A stretch of 22,258 nucleotides of DNA from a virus: IMG/VR virus record IMGVR_UViG_3300031707_000202, positions 1-22,258 of that record. One strand, given 5' to 3'. The position numbers and the translations under genes were made by a program. The notes below the pieces were generated by a model. That model did no database searches and had not been told where the DNA came from. It was given only the letters and a program-made list of their open reading frames with translations. The first letter of the stretch is position 1. Each line of letters begins with the position of its first letter. Shown here piece after piece: positions 12,707 through 20,874 of this stretch.

Positions 12707-14557
12707 ATGGGAATGGTTTACCCTGGCCAGACCACCACATCCAAGCAGGAGCGCAACGGCCTCGCCTCGCTCGTTGATGGCCGGCTGGAGCGATATTCAT
12801 CCGATCGGTCTTCCTGGGAAAGCGAGTGGCGTCTGGATTACGACTCCTGGCAGCGGGTCTACTCCGAGAAGTGGAAGGCCATGGAGGGCGTGGACTGGCG
12901 CTCGAACATCTTCGTGGGGATCACCGATCTCAAGGTGAGAACGATCGTCGCCACCTTGAACGATGCCCTGGGCCAGAAATTCCCGTTCGATGTGCAGCCT
13001 ACCCCGGAGCCCGACCAGATGCCGGGCAGTTACCAGATCAAGCCTGATGAAATGGCGTGGCGCAGCCGGAACATGCGCCGACTCATCGAGGACCAGCTCG
13101 TCGAGATGCGGGCCGACCGGGAGCTGAAATCCGCAATCCTAGAACTCGTGGTCTATGGCAATGTCGTGATCAAATGCCCGATTCTCGTGCCTTACAAGAG
13201 ACGGCGTTACATGACCGAGCTTCAGGGGGCGATCGATGGACAGCCCTACTACAGCTTCAACCGCAAGGTAACCCAGGGCCACCGGCTCGCCTTCCGGCAC
13301 ATCGATTTGTTCAGCTTCTTCTGTGATGCCGACGCAACGAGTCCCCAGGAGGGCGAGGGATGCGTTCACAAGCAGCTCTTCAGCGCCGGAGAATTCCTTC
13401 GGTACACGAAATCTTCCCGTGGGTTTATCCCGGAGGAGATCAAGCGGGTCCTCGAAGAACTCACGAAGGATGGGCGGATATCTACCACCACCGACGAAGG
13501 CCCGACAAAGGACGATGTGACCCGCAGGCGGCCGATCGAGGTGAAGGAGTACTGGGGTCTCGTGACCAGGAGAGAGATCGAGGAAGGAGGCGGAGACTTC
13601 GACATCATCGTGAACGAATACCGGAAGTTCGATCCGGAGCAGCTCGACGATTACGAAGAGCTCGAGGTGGTGCTCGTGGTCGCCAACGGGCACCTGATCA
13701 AGGTGGCGCCAAACTACCTGGACGGGCAGAGGCCCTTCCTGCTGGGCCGCTACGATATCGTACCGAACCGGATCTTCGGTTGGGGCGTGCCGAAGCGGAT
13801 GCGGGACGCGCAGGCCATGCTCAACAGCTCGGTCCGGGGCTTCATCGACAACATGGCGGTTTCCGCAAACGTCATGGGTGCGATGGATCCGGAAGCTTTC
13901 ATGCCCGGGACCACGAACAAGTTCGCTCCAGGCGAGATGAAGATGATGAAGAAAGGGGCGGATGTCGCAAAAGCCCTAAAGGCGATCGTCTTCCCGAACA
14001 TCGGGGCATCGCTCCTCCCCATGATCGAACTCTTCGAGCGGTACGCCTCCGAGCAATCCATTCCGAATCTGCTTTCCGGGCAGAGCGAGCAGTCGCAGCC
14101 GAAGACCGCCTTCGGCCTCTCGAAGCTATGGGAGGGATCCCACAAACAGATGACCGAACCCCTGCGGAACATTGATGACGATCTGATTGAGCCGATCGTG
14201 ACCGAGTTCTACCACTGGAACATGAGCGATCCGACGGTCCCGGACCAGTACAAGGGGGATTGCCAGTGCCAGGCAACGGGGTACTCCAGCTTTCAGGACA
14301 AGACAGTCAAGGGCGAGCGGATCCGGTTTCTCCTGCAGCTCGCTCTTGATTCGCAGGTGATGGGGGCAGCGATCAAGATCCTGCCCCTGGTCAAGGACCT
14401 GGTGAAGACCTTGGACGAAGATCCTGACCTGCGCGTGGCCTCTGAAGAGGAATTCAACGCCAAGATGATGGAGATGCAGCAAGCGAGCATCCAGGCAGCG
14501 AGTCTCAAGGCAAGCCCGAAACCTTCAAGACCTACGGGGATGAACCGTGCTGCGTGA
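12707..14557 (+). CDS. Portal protein
   Basis: A 616-residue protein, the size of podovirus portals. ATG 12707 is used (12713 is an alternative). The N-terminal helices include RWR-rich stretches and SNIFVGITDLKVRTIVATLNDAL (about 63-85). A QPT/PDQ segment follows, then ELVVYGNVVIKCPI near 145-158, RHIDLFSFFCDADAT near 200-214, and the crown/stem-side segment YDIVPNRIFGWGVPKRMRDAQAMLNSS near 348-374. The VYGN, YD.VPN.IFG.G..K.M.D.Q...N pattern is typical of P22/podovirus-type portals. A C-terminal barrel-like helix ends in Met/Gln-rich sequence. Twelve copies would form the DNA channel at one capsid vertex and dock TerL. Confidence 0.92.
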   Translation: MGMVYPGQTTTSKQERNGLASLVDGRLERYSSDRSSWESEWRLDYDSWQRVYSEKWKAMEGVDWRSNIFVGITDLKVRTIVATLNDALGQKFPFDVQPTPEPDQMPGSYQIKPDEMAWRSRNMRRLIEDQLVEMRADRELKSAILELVVYGNVVIKCPILVPYKRRRYMTELQGAIDGQPYYSFNRKVTQGHRLAFRHIDLFSFFCDADATSPQEGEGCVHKQLFSAGEFLRYTKSSRGFIPEEIKRVLEELTKDGRISTTTDEGPTKDDVTRRRPIEVKEYWGLVTRREIEEGGGDFDIIVNEYRKFDPEQLDDYEELEVVLVVANGHLIKVAPNYLDGQRPFLLGRYDIVPNRIFGWGVPKRMRDAQAMLNSSVRGFIDNMAVSANVMGAMDPEAFMPGTTNKFAPGEMKMMKKGADVAKALKAIVFPNIGASLLPMIELFERYASEQSIPNLLSGQSEQSQPKTAFGLSKLWEGSHKQMTEPLRNIDDDLIEPIVTEFYHWNMSDPTVPDQYKGDCQCQATGYSSFQDKTVKGERIRFLLQLALDSQVMGAAIKILPLVKDLVKTLDEDPDLRVASEEEFNAKMMEMQQASIQAASLKASPKPSRPTGMNRAA

Positions 14558-14789
14558 CGTGAAAGATGCTCAACAGATCCAGGGATTCATCGGGACTCAG
14601 GCGTGGGCGGCATTGGTCATGGTATACGCACAGAGACTTGATGATCTGCACAAACAGATGGACGAAATGGACCCCGACCTCGGGGATTACGCAATTCTTG
14701 CGGGCCGATGCAGAGAGATCCGTGAGTTCCTGGAACTGCCACAGGAAGCTGAAGGCTTAATCAGGCATGCGGCGAAGGGTGCCACGTGA
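14547..14789 (+). CDS. Small helical protein after the portal
   Basis: An 80-residue protein with a GTG start at 14547, overlapping the portal by 11 bases, with GGGGATG upstream. It is predicted as two or three helices: IGTQAWAALVMVYAQRLDDL, DYAILAGRCREIREFL, and a C-terminal helix. Small helical proteins in this position are common in podovirus head modules. No function is assigned. A GTG at 14559 is an alternative start. Confidence 0.65.
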   Translation: MLRDVKDAQQIQGFIGTQAWAALVMVYAQRLDDLHKQMDEMDPDLGDYAILAGRCREIREFLELPQEAEGLIRHAAKGAT

Positions 14790-14816
14790 AACACATTTGC
14801 GCAGGAGGGGCAACCG

Positions 14817-14867
14817 ATGCCGTGCGGTGGAAAGAAGAAGGGCAAGAAAAGAGGCAGAGGCAAATAG
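14817..14867 (+). CDS. Tiny very basic ORF (16 residues)
   Basis: ATG 14817 opens a 16-residue frame, MPCGGKKKGKKRGRGK, ending at TAG 14865-14867. The SD AGGAGGGG (14803-14810) is among the strongest in the window and well spaced. More than half the residues are Lys, Arg or Gly. Comparable tiny Lys/Gly-rich proteins are encoded between portal and scaffold in some phages. It could bind DNA or acidic scaffold. Length alone makes the call uncertain. Confidence 0.45.
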   Translation: MPCGGKKKGKKRGRGK

Positions 14868-14975
14868 CCTCATCCGATCCTGGCGCATGCGGGGAGGGCA
14901 CCCGGGGAAACCTGGCCTCTCTGGTACCGCTGGCGCCGGCACATCAGGAGGGCTTGAATAGGGGAGTGAGAGAGA

Positions 14976-15971
14976 ATGGGCAAAGCAGCAGGATCCCAGG
15001 GCGAGATCGTGAAATCCAAGGACCCGAACGAAACCCCTGAAGACGACTTCGATGCGGCCTGGGAGTTCAATGCCCCGGCACCCGCAAAAGAAGCCGGAAC
15101 CGGGGACAAGGGGACCCCTTCGGGTGAGAAACCTGTAGAGGCCAAACCCGGAGACGGGATGGGCTCTCAGGAGGCCAAGGGAGCCTTGGAAGGGCAAGAG
15201 GACACCCCTGCGAAGAAAGAGGGCGCAGACGCGACCGTAGCGTCTCAGACAGGCCAAATCGCCCAGGGTGGCGAAGGAGCTACAGCGGGCCAGGGCGCAG
15301 CAACCACCATGGAGGATGAGCCATACAAGAAGCGCTACGAGGACCTCCGGGGCCTGGTCGATCGTGCGACGTCAAAGAACAGCGACCTGGAGAGGCGTCT
15401 GGCAGCCATAGAGGCTGAAAACAGGAAGCTCCTGGAGAAGGAAGCGGCCAACCGGGATCCCCTTGAGGACCTCGACCTCGACGAAGAGGAACGGGAACTC
15501 CTCACGGAAGATCCAAGGCAAACCAACATCCTTCGGAAGCTCGTTCGCAAGCTGAAGCCTGCAAACGGCGGAGCGGACACGGGCCGTCCCCGAGAGGGGG
15601 CCACGCCCATGCCCGAAGCCGAGCAGGAACTTGCACGCCTTCGGTTTCAGAATGGGGTCATCCGGAAGCACGCCAACTTCGAGGAGCTGGCGAAGGAACC
15701 CGAGTTCATCCCGTGGGTGAAGGAACAGTCTCAAGAGATCCAGCGGAAGGCCCTCTCTCAGGACCCGGTGGACGGCATCTCGGTCTTGGATGCCTATGTA
15801 GACCACAAAACAAGAAAGGCCAAGGACTCTCACGATCTGGACCTCTCCGGTAAGCAGAAGCTCAGGGAGGAACAAGCTCGTGGGAGTCTGAGAGGCGGAA
15901 AAGCTTCAGGCGGTAAACCAGCGGACGAAAAAGACATGAACGATTACGGGGCCGGTTGGGCAGAGGCTTGA
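14976..15971 (+). CDS. Scaffolding protein
   Basis: A 331-residue hydrophilic protein starting at ATG 14976 after GGGGAG. Residues 1-110 are low-complexity and rich in Ala, Gly, Glu, Pro and Lys. A long coiled coil (about 112-160) follows: YKKRYEDLRGLVDRATSKNSDLERRLAAIEAENRKLLEKEA. An acidic LEDLDLDEEERELLTED block comes next, then further helices, and a basic C-terminus. Position immediately before the major capsid gene, high charge and coiled coil are the usual marks of scaffolding proteins. It would form the inner core around which the procapsid assembles and then leave. No protease domain is seen. Confidence 0.85.
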   Translation: MGKAAGSQGEIVKSKDPNETPEDDFDAAWEFNAPAPAKEAGTGDKGTPSGEKPVEAKPGDGMGSQEAKGALEGQEDTPAKKEGADATVASQTGQIAQGGEGATAGQGAATTMEDEPYKKRYEDLRGLVDRATSKNSDLERRLAAIEAENRKLLEKEAANRDPLEDLDLDEEERELLTEDPRQTNILRKLVRKLKPANGGADTGRPREGATPMPEAEQELARLRFQNGVIRKHANFEELAKEPEFIPWVKEQSQEIQRKALSQDPVDGISVLDAYVDHKTRKAKDSHDLDLSGKQKLREEQARGSLRGGKASGGKPADEKDMNDYGAGWAEA

Positions 15972-16004
15972 TCTCTCTCGGCCGGACCATGGAGGAGTAA
16001 CGAG

Positions 16005-17087
16005 ATGATGAATCAAAGAATCCGAAGGACTTTTGTTCTGTGGGCGACCCTTGTCTGCGCCATTCTCGGTAACGTAGCCGGGACGGTGGGCACGACCGAG
16101 TACGGAGACATCAAGCCTCGGACTGCCGGGTGGATTTGCAAGAAAATGCTGCTTGTCGGTAAGCCGCTCCTGGTTTCGGACAAGTTCGGACAGATTATCA
16201 CGATGCCTAAAAACGAAAGCGAAAACATCGTACTCCGGAGATACACAAAGCTGCCAATTACGGGAGCCAAGGTGCCCATGGCCGAAGGAGTGACTCCGGA
16301 CGCGACGCAACTCACCAAGGAAGACGTGGTGGCTACGCTCCTGCAATACGGAGCCTGGGTGCAGATCTCGGACAAGATCGAGGACCTGCACGATGACCCC
16401 ATCCTGAACATCGCCTCGGAGCGACTCGGGGAGCAGGCGGCGGAGACCATCGACTCGATTCGGTTCGACTACCTGGTCGCTGGGACATCCGTGCAGTACG
16501 CAAACGGAGCCCTCCGAACGTCCGTCAATACGGTCATCGACCGGGGGGACATCCGGATTGCGCAGAGAACCCTTGCCAGGAACCTCTCCAAGTTCATCAC
16601 CCGCTTGATCTCACCGAGCCCCGACTTCGGGACTGCGGCTGTCGAGGCCGGGTACTGGGCCGTGACCCACGTGGACCTGGAACACGACATCAGGAGCATG
16701 AGCGGTTTCATCAATGCCAAAGACTACCCACGCGGCGGAGCGATCGAAGGTGAGATCGGCGCCGTTGATAAGGTGCGGTTCGTGACGACAACCCAAATGC
16801 CGTACTGGACGGGTGGCGGCGCTGCAGGCGGAACGAATGTGCTGGAGACCGGAGGGATCGCCGACGTGTACCCGGTTCTCATCTTCGCTCGGGACGCCTA
16901 CGCGATCATTCCCCTGGCCGGAAAGAACTCGCTCAAAGTCATGGTTCTGAATCCGAACGTACCCAGGGGCGGGGATCCCCTCGGACAGCGCGGTTCTGCG
17001 GCTTGGAAGACCATGCAAACCGTCTGCATCTTGAATGATTCGTGGATGACCCGGATCGAGACGGCTTGCACCAGCGTTCCGACCTAA
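16005..17087 (+). CDS. Major capsid protein, N4-gp56 type
   Basis: A 360-residue protein. ATG 16005 has GGAGGAG about 10 nt upstream. Family signatures are TTEYGDIKPRTAGW near 29-42, LLVGKPLLVSDKFGQ, LRRYTKLPI, MAEGVTPDATQLTKEDV near 99-115, YGAWVQISDKIEDLHDDPIL, GEQAAETIDSIRFDYLVAGT, and a C-terminal GQRGSAAWKTM. These match the N4-gp56 family of HK97-fold shells. Residues 1-27 are unusual: MMNQRIRRTFVLWATLVCAI followed by LGNVAG looks like a signal sequence. Family members normally begin near the TTEYGD motif. A GTG at 16086 would give MGTTEYGD, but its SD is weak. The leader may be removed, or two forms may be made. Confidence 0.92.
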   Translation: MMNQRIRRTFVLWATLVCAILGNVAGTVGTTEYGDIKPRTAGWICKKMLLVGKPLLVSDKFGQIITMPKNESENIVLRRYTKLPITGAKVPMAEGVTPDATQLTKEDVVATLLQYGAWVQISDKIEDLHDDPILNIASERLGEQAAETIDSIRFDYLVAGTSVQYANGALRTSVNTVIDRGDIRIAQRTLARNLSKFITRLISPSPDFGTAAVEAGYWAVTHVDLEHDIRSMSGFINAKDYPRGGAIEGEIGAVDKVRFVTTTQMPYWTGGGAAGGTNVLETGGIADVYPVLIFARDAYAIIPLAGKNSLKVMVLNPNVPRGGDPLGQRGSAAWKTMQTVCILNDSWMTRIETACTSVPT

Positions 17088-17130
17088 CCCTAACGCACTT
17101 ACACCTTTTTGGACATGAGGAGATAGAACC

Positions 17131-17646
17131 ATGAGAGGAAATTTTGTCATCCCGGGAAAAATCATCACCAACACCGGTACGGCGGTCAATGTCTGCCTGG
17201 GGGATATCCCGACCGCTCTGATTTTGTTCGAGGTCACGGACGCTACGAACGCTCCTATCGTCTTTTGGATGCGTTCTCTGACGGTGCTCTCCGCAGCTCC
17301 GGAGGGCGGGATCATGATCGAGACGATAGCCAACCTGGTGGGGGTTCTGCTCACCTCGGCAACCGGCATCGCGCCTTATGCCGGAGGGACCGTCCTTGTT
17401 TACGACGGCGTGACGGATAACCGGTGGGAAACCACGGCCGGAGCGGACGCCACAACGATCTACCAGTCCGGAAACGGCGGTTGTGTGTTCGATGTTCTGG
17501 CCCCGAAGCCATGGCACGGAGAGAAGCGGATCACACCTCCGGGATTCACCGTTGGCACAAATTCACATCTGAATCCTGCGGCCGGAGTTCTGCACTTCAT
17601 CGCCTTGATGGCCGGGCACCTTGTGGCCGGGTCTGACGGCGCTTGA
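17131..17646 (+). CDS. Candidate head decoration protein
   Basis: A 171-residue protein. ATG 17131 follows GAGGAGATAG. It is rich in beta-forming and Gly/Ala/Thr residues: GNFVIPGKIITNTGTAVNVCL, ALILFEVTDATNAPIVFWMRSLTVL, VLVYDGVTDNRW. No membrane segment or signal is evident despite its hydrophobicity. Position directly after the major capsid protein, with a strong hairpin behind it, suggests a head protein made in large amounts, such as a decoration or cement protein. No family is recognised, so this rests on context. Confidence 0.55.
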   Translation: MRGNFVIPGKIITNTGTAVNVCLGDIPTALILFEVTDATNAPIVFWMRSLTVLSAAPEGGIMIETIANLVGVLLTSATGIAPYAGGTVLVYDGVTDNRWETTAGADATTIYQSGNGGCVFDVLAPKPWHGEKRITPPGFTVGTNSHLNPAAGVLHFIALMAGHLVAGSDGA

Positions 17647-17667
17647 GTTTGAGGAACAACTGACCTG

Positions 17668-17705
17668 GACGGCCTGGGGAGGGAGCGATCCCAAACCAGG
17701 CCGTC
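17668..17705 (+). terminator. Strong hairpin after the capsid genes
   Basis: GACGGCCTGG (17668-17677) pairs perfectly over 10 bp with CCAGGCCGTC (17696-17705). Inside, GGGA (17681-17684) and TCCC (17689-17692) pair around the GNRA tetraloop GCGA, giving an extended stem. No T-run follows (TATAGG), so it is either a Rho-independent-like attenuator of low efficiency or a 3' structure that stabilises the capsid mRNA and lowers downstream expression. Confidence 0.65.
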
Positions 17706-17741
17706 TATAGGAAGATCACCACGAAACAGAGAGGGTTGGAT

Positions 17742-18233
17742 ATGGCTCTAGGAACCAAGCAAGCCCAAGCTCCGATCCAGAGCGAGGACATGGCGCGGAT
17801 CGCCGGCAAGGAGGCGTTCACCGACGTCTTCAAGAGGACAGAAGGGAAGGAATCCAAGAAATCTGCGGATCTGGATCCCGATGGATGGTACTTCGTCAGG
17901 ATCCCGCCCAGGGCGTCGAAGTACGAACCACTGGACGTGACCCCGATCATCAACGGTCAGCGGTGGGACATCCGGCGTGGAGAGGTTGTCTGTCTGCCTT
18001 TCTGCGTTCTCCATGTATTCGACAACACGCAGTATCCGCATTGGGAGCTGCAAGATGCGGAGGAAGGAAAGCCGAGAATGGTCGGTGAGCTCCGGTTCCG
18101 CATCCCTTATGAACTCATCCGGCAGGCGACCGAGGAAGAGGTCGATCGCTGGTGGAATGAAGTTCTCGGGAGGCCTCGCCCAAGGCTTGCTGAAAAGGTG
18201 ACGGTAGCTAAGAAGGAGCACCTGAGTGGGTGA
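17742..18233 (+). CDS. Hypothetical structural-region protein
   Basis: A 163-residue protein starting at ATG 17742, with GAGAGGG upstream. After a helical N-terminus rich in Lys and Glu, a beta-like core reads DGWYFVRIPPRASKYEPLDVT, RRGEVVCLPFCVLHVFDN, MVGELRFRIPYELI. It ends in a helix EEEVDRWWNEVL and a basic tail. Similar VxLP-type segments occur in uncharacterised virion proteins encoded just after the major capsid gene of podovirus-like phages; this resemblance is loose. It overlaps the next gene by eight bases. Confidence 0.6.
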   Translation: MALGTKQAQAPIQSEDMARIAGKEAFTDVFKRTEGKESKKSADLDPDGWYFVRIPPRASKYEPLDVTPIINGQRWDIRRGEVVCLPFCVLHVFDNTQYPHWELQDAEEGKPRMVGELRFRIPYELIRQATEEEVDRWWNEVLGRPRPRLAEKVTVAKKEHLSG

Positions 18234-19053
18234 TTACGTTCTGACCCTAGAGCAGCTCCGAGCCAGGGCACGAGCCCTTGCGAGGGATACCTCGGCCGGA
18301 GAGCGATTCACGCCCGCCCAGGTGGATGAATGCCTGGTGGACGCCCTTCTCGATTTCGCGGGGGATACGGAGCTGCTCAACGCCCACATGTGGATCCCGC
18401 TCCGGGAGAATGTCTGCATCTACGACATGCCCGCGGACATGTTCCGTTGCAAGAGGGTCTGGTTCTCGGATCTCGACGGCTGGGTGTGCTTTCCATGGCC
18501 GCATTCCACATGGGATTCTGCCGGGGGTACCTACTCAACCCAGGGTGACCCCTTCCAGTATTTCCGGGACCTTCTTCCTCCTGGGAAGATCTGGGTCTAC
18601 TACATCCCGCATCAGGACGGCTCGACCTTCACGAGAGATGCCGTCACCGGACTTCTTCGGGCCATCCATGACGCGGCAACGGGCGAATCCATGCCGTTCA
18701 GCCCGGGAAGCACTGGAGGACTCCGCACGATCGAGGGCGTGGCCTTCGAGGTGATCGGAGACGGCCACATCATCCGGGATCTTATCCCAACGACTGGCAA
18801 TCTCCGGATCGACTACATCCGGTATCCAAGGCTCGCAACCGATTCGGACGGGATCGACACTGACATTCCCGAGCATTACCACCGGGATCTTCCCCTGGGA
18901 GCAGCTTTCTTTCTCCTCGAACGCTACGGGAATTCCGACGCAGAGGACCGGCAGAAGATGAGCGACAACCTGACCCGGTGGGAAGACAGGAAGTCTCGGG
19001 CAGGATCCGAAAAGACCATCGAGATGTTCAGGTACGGGGTCAGGCCGGGGTGA
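18226..19053 (+). CDS. Candidate head-tail adaptor
   Basis: A 275-residue protein with GTG start 18226 and AAGGAG upstream. The N-terminal region (LTLEQLRARARALARDTSAGERFTPAQVDECLVDALLDF) resembles the helical opening of phage DUF6682-like/adaptor proteins: a short helix, a loop with the binding-site residues FT, then a long helix. Strand-rich sequence follows (MWIPLRENVCIYDMPADMFRCKRVWF), then an IRIDYIRYP segment and a C-terminal helix DLPLGAAFFLLERYG typical of adaptor/connector proteins that ask whether a subunit column is filled. Its place between capsid and tail-hub genes fits docking below the portal. Family assignment is moderate. Confidence 0.55.
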   Translation: MGDYVLTLEQLRARARALARDTSAGERFTPAQVDECLVDALLDFAGDTELLNAHMWIPLRENVCIYDMPADMFRCKRVWFSDLDGWVCFPWPHSTWDSAGGTYSTQGDPFQYFRDLLPPGKIWVYYIPHQDGSTFTRDAVTGLLRAIHDAATGESMPFSPGSTGGLRTIEGVAFEVIGDGHIIRDLIPTTGNLRIDYIRYPRLATDSDGIDTDIPEHYHRDLPLGAAFFLLERYGNSDAEDRQKMSDNLTRWEDRKSRAGSEKTIEMFRYGVRPG

Positions 19054-19056
19054 AAG

Positions 19057-20874
19057 GTGAAACAGGCGATTACCGAGTTTCGAGGTATCGCGCCCCTTTT
19101 CGGGGACAACCTATCGGCTGGTTATGCCAAGATTGCCGAAAACCTGGATCTATCCACGGGGAAGATCCGGCCCCTGGCCAAACACCTGCGCATCACGCTC
19201 CTGGGGGCCGGAGCCCAGGATTTCATCCGTTGGCAAGGCGTATGGTACTTCGGGACCGGGAAGTGGTTCTCTACCTGGATCTACAACGGGATCAACATCC
19301 TTTTCTCTCTCACCGGAACGACTGCAAAGCGCCGGATCGGCGCAATTGAAACCGACCTCGGACAAGACCTCCCTCCGCAGCCTACGGTCGCCCTATACAC
19401 CGCAGAAGATGGAGCGATCGGAGCTGAAGTTGACAGTGGGACGACAACCGCAGCGGCCGCATACGAGCTCGAAGAGGCCGGCCAGGATTTCCTCACCACC
19501 GTCACGGTGGGAATGATCGTCAAAAACACGACAGATTCGACATACAGCACGGTAACCGTTGTTGAAACGGACACACAGCTAACGCTGGCTGACGACATCA
19601 TGGCGGTCGGGGAAACTTACATCATCTATGAGAACCCCGGCGTGCTGACGGGAACCTATCAATATTTCGTGGTCCATAAGCGCGTAGTGGGCGGGTACCA
19701 AGACCTATCCGGGCCGTCTGCTCTTTCCGTGGAAGTCACTCCTTCAGCCCAAGAGGTACGAATCACCCGGGGCGCGATCTCCGATCCGTATGTCACCCAC
19801 TGGTGGATCTATTGCATGTCCAGCAATACGGGAGAGTGGCTCTTTGTCGCTGAGGTGGACGCAGGAACTACCATCTACGATCACAACTTCGCTGACGATC
19901 AACTCGGGGAGGGCCCCACGACTTTTTACAAATCAAACCAGAGCAACACGATCCTGCTCCAAAAGCCTCCGGACTTCGAGGGGATCTGTCCGAAGATCTA
20001 TCGGGGGATGTTGCTGGGCTGGAACAAGGATCTGCTCTCCACGAGCGAGTCCGTGATGCCGGATGGATGGGACCTCGATGTCTTCAACCAGCGCCTTCCC
20101 TATGAAATCTACGCGGTCCTCCCGATCGGTGATGAGCTCGTGGCCTTGACCAAAGCCGGCCCTTACCGCGTCTTCGGGACAGAACCGGAGCTTCTTGCCC
20201 AAGACCGAGGGAAGAATATGAAGCCCGCCATGGGCAAAAGGGCCAGGGTAGAGACCGATTCCGGCTTATTTTACCTCTGCGATGAGGGAATAGCCCTGTT
20301 CGACGGCCTGGGAGTCTCGATGTTCTCGGACGCGGAGTTCGCGAAAGAATGGTTCCAGGCGAATGTGGCGGGGGCTCAGGCGCACATGGCGAGGTCGGAC
20401 GATAGATTGTACCTCTTCCATCCAGGTGGGGTCCTGGTGTGCGATTCCAGGGCAGGGAAAAGGAATTGGATCACTCTTTCTGATGTCTTTTCCGGGTCCT
20501 GGGTCGACGAGGAGACTGGGGAGCTCTTCGTCTCCATGACGGATGGGATCTATAAGCCCTTCAGCCTGCCCTATTTCATGCCCTCGGATCTTCTGACCTG
20601 GAAATGGCGAAGTGGGGATCTCCCTTTCTTTGCGGAAGCCCCTTCCGTCGATCGCAGGAAAGAGTTCGGGAAGGTCCGGGTGATCGGTTCAGGGGATGTG
20701 ACGGTCAACCTCTACGTGGATGGCGCGGCCGTCGGATCGAAGGTCCTCGATTGGATCGGGGATTCAGGGAAGGAGCTCAAATACCCGGCCAGGACTCGGG
20801 GAAGGGCGACCCAGGTTGAACTGGCCGGGACCGGGACGGTGGATGAATTGACGATCGAGGCGGCGCTCGCATGA
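19057..20874 (+). CDS. Large beta-rich tail hub / DNA-stabilisation protein candidate
   Basis: A 605-residue protein with a GTG start at 19057 three bases after the upstream stop. The opening EFRGIAPLFGDNLSAGYAKIAENLDLSTGKIRPL is common in podovirus proteins of the P22 gp10-like (packaged-DNA stabilisation, beta-propeller) type. Further repeated propeller-like strands occur at WYFGTGKWFSTWIYNG, YRGMLLGWNKDLLSTSE, GDELVALTKAGPYRVFGT, GLFYLCDEGIALFDGLG, RLYLFHPGGVLVCDSRAG and LFVSMTDGIYKPF. An extra small domain (about 125-191, DSGTTTAAAAYELEEAGQDF to YIIY) resembles a module shared by phage structural proteins. It likely closes the head after packaging and forms part of the short tail. Function is inferred from architecture and position. 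Confidence 0.7.
   Translation: MKQAITEFRGIAPLFGDNLSAGYAKIAENLDLSTGKIRPLAKHLRITLLGAGAQDFIRWQGVWYFGTGKWFSTWIYNGINILFSLTGTTAKRRIGAIETDLGQDLPPQPTVALYTAEDGAIGAEVDSGTTTAAAAYELEEAGQDFLTTVTVGMIVKNTTDSTYSTVTVVETDTQLTLADDIMAVGETYIIYENPGVLTGTYQYFVVHKRVVGGYQDLSGPSALSVEVTPSAQEVRITRGAISDPYVTHWWIYCMSSNTGEWLFVAEVDAGTTIYDHNFADDQLGEGPTTFYKSNQSNTILLQKPPDFEGICPKIYRGMLLGWNKDLLSTSESVMPDGWDLDVFNQRLPYEIYAVLPIGDELVALTKAGPYRVFGTEPELLAQDRGKNMKPAMGKRARVETDSGLFYLCDEGIALFDGLGVSMFSDAEFAKEWFQANVAGAQAHMARSDDRLYLFHPGGVLVCDSRAGKRNWITLSDVFSGSWVDEETGELFVSMTDGIYKPFSLPYFMPSDLLTWKWRSGDLPFFAEAPSVDRRKEFGKVRVIGSGDVTVNLYVDGAAVGSKVLDWIGDSGKELKYPARTRGRATQVELAGTGTVDELTIEAALA

Noticed and set aside
13360-14175. 271-residue plus-strand frame inside the portal gene
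   Set aside because: Arg/Gly-rich composition without motifs; it is the shifted frame of the portal.
14786-15040. 84-residue GTG-start frame between portal-side gene and scaffold
   Set aside because: It overlaps the scaffold start by 65 bases and lacks conserved features; the 16-residue frame at 14817 has the better ribosome site.
16005-16040. Tat-like RRTFV motif in the capsid leader
   Set aside because: Only the twin Arg and Phe fit, the surrounding residues do not; too short to support Tat export.
16611-17369. 252-residue antisense frame over the capsid gene
   Set aside because: It overlaps the capsid and the following gene on the opposite strand with no supporting signals.
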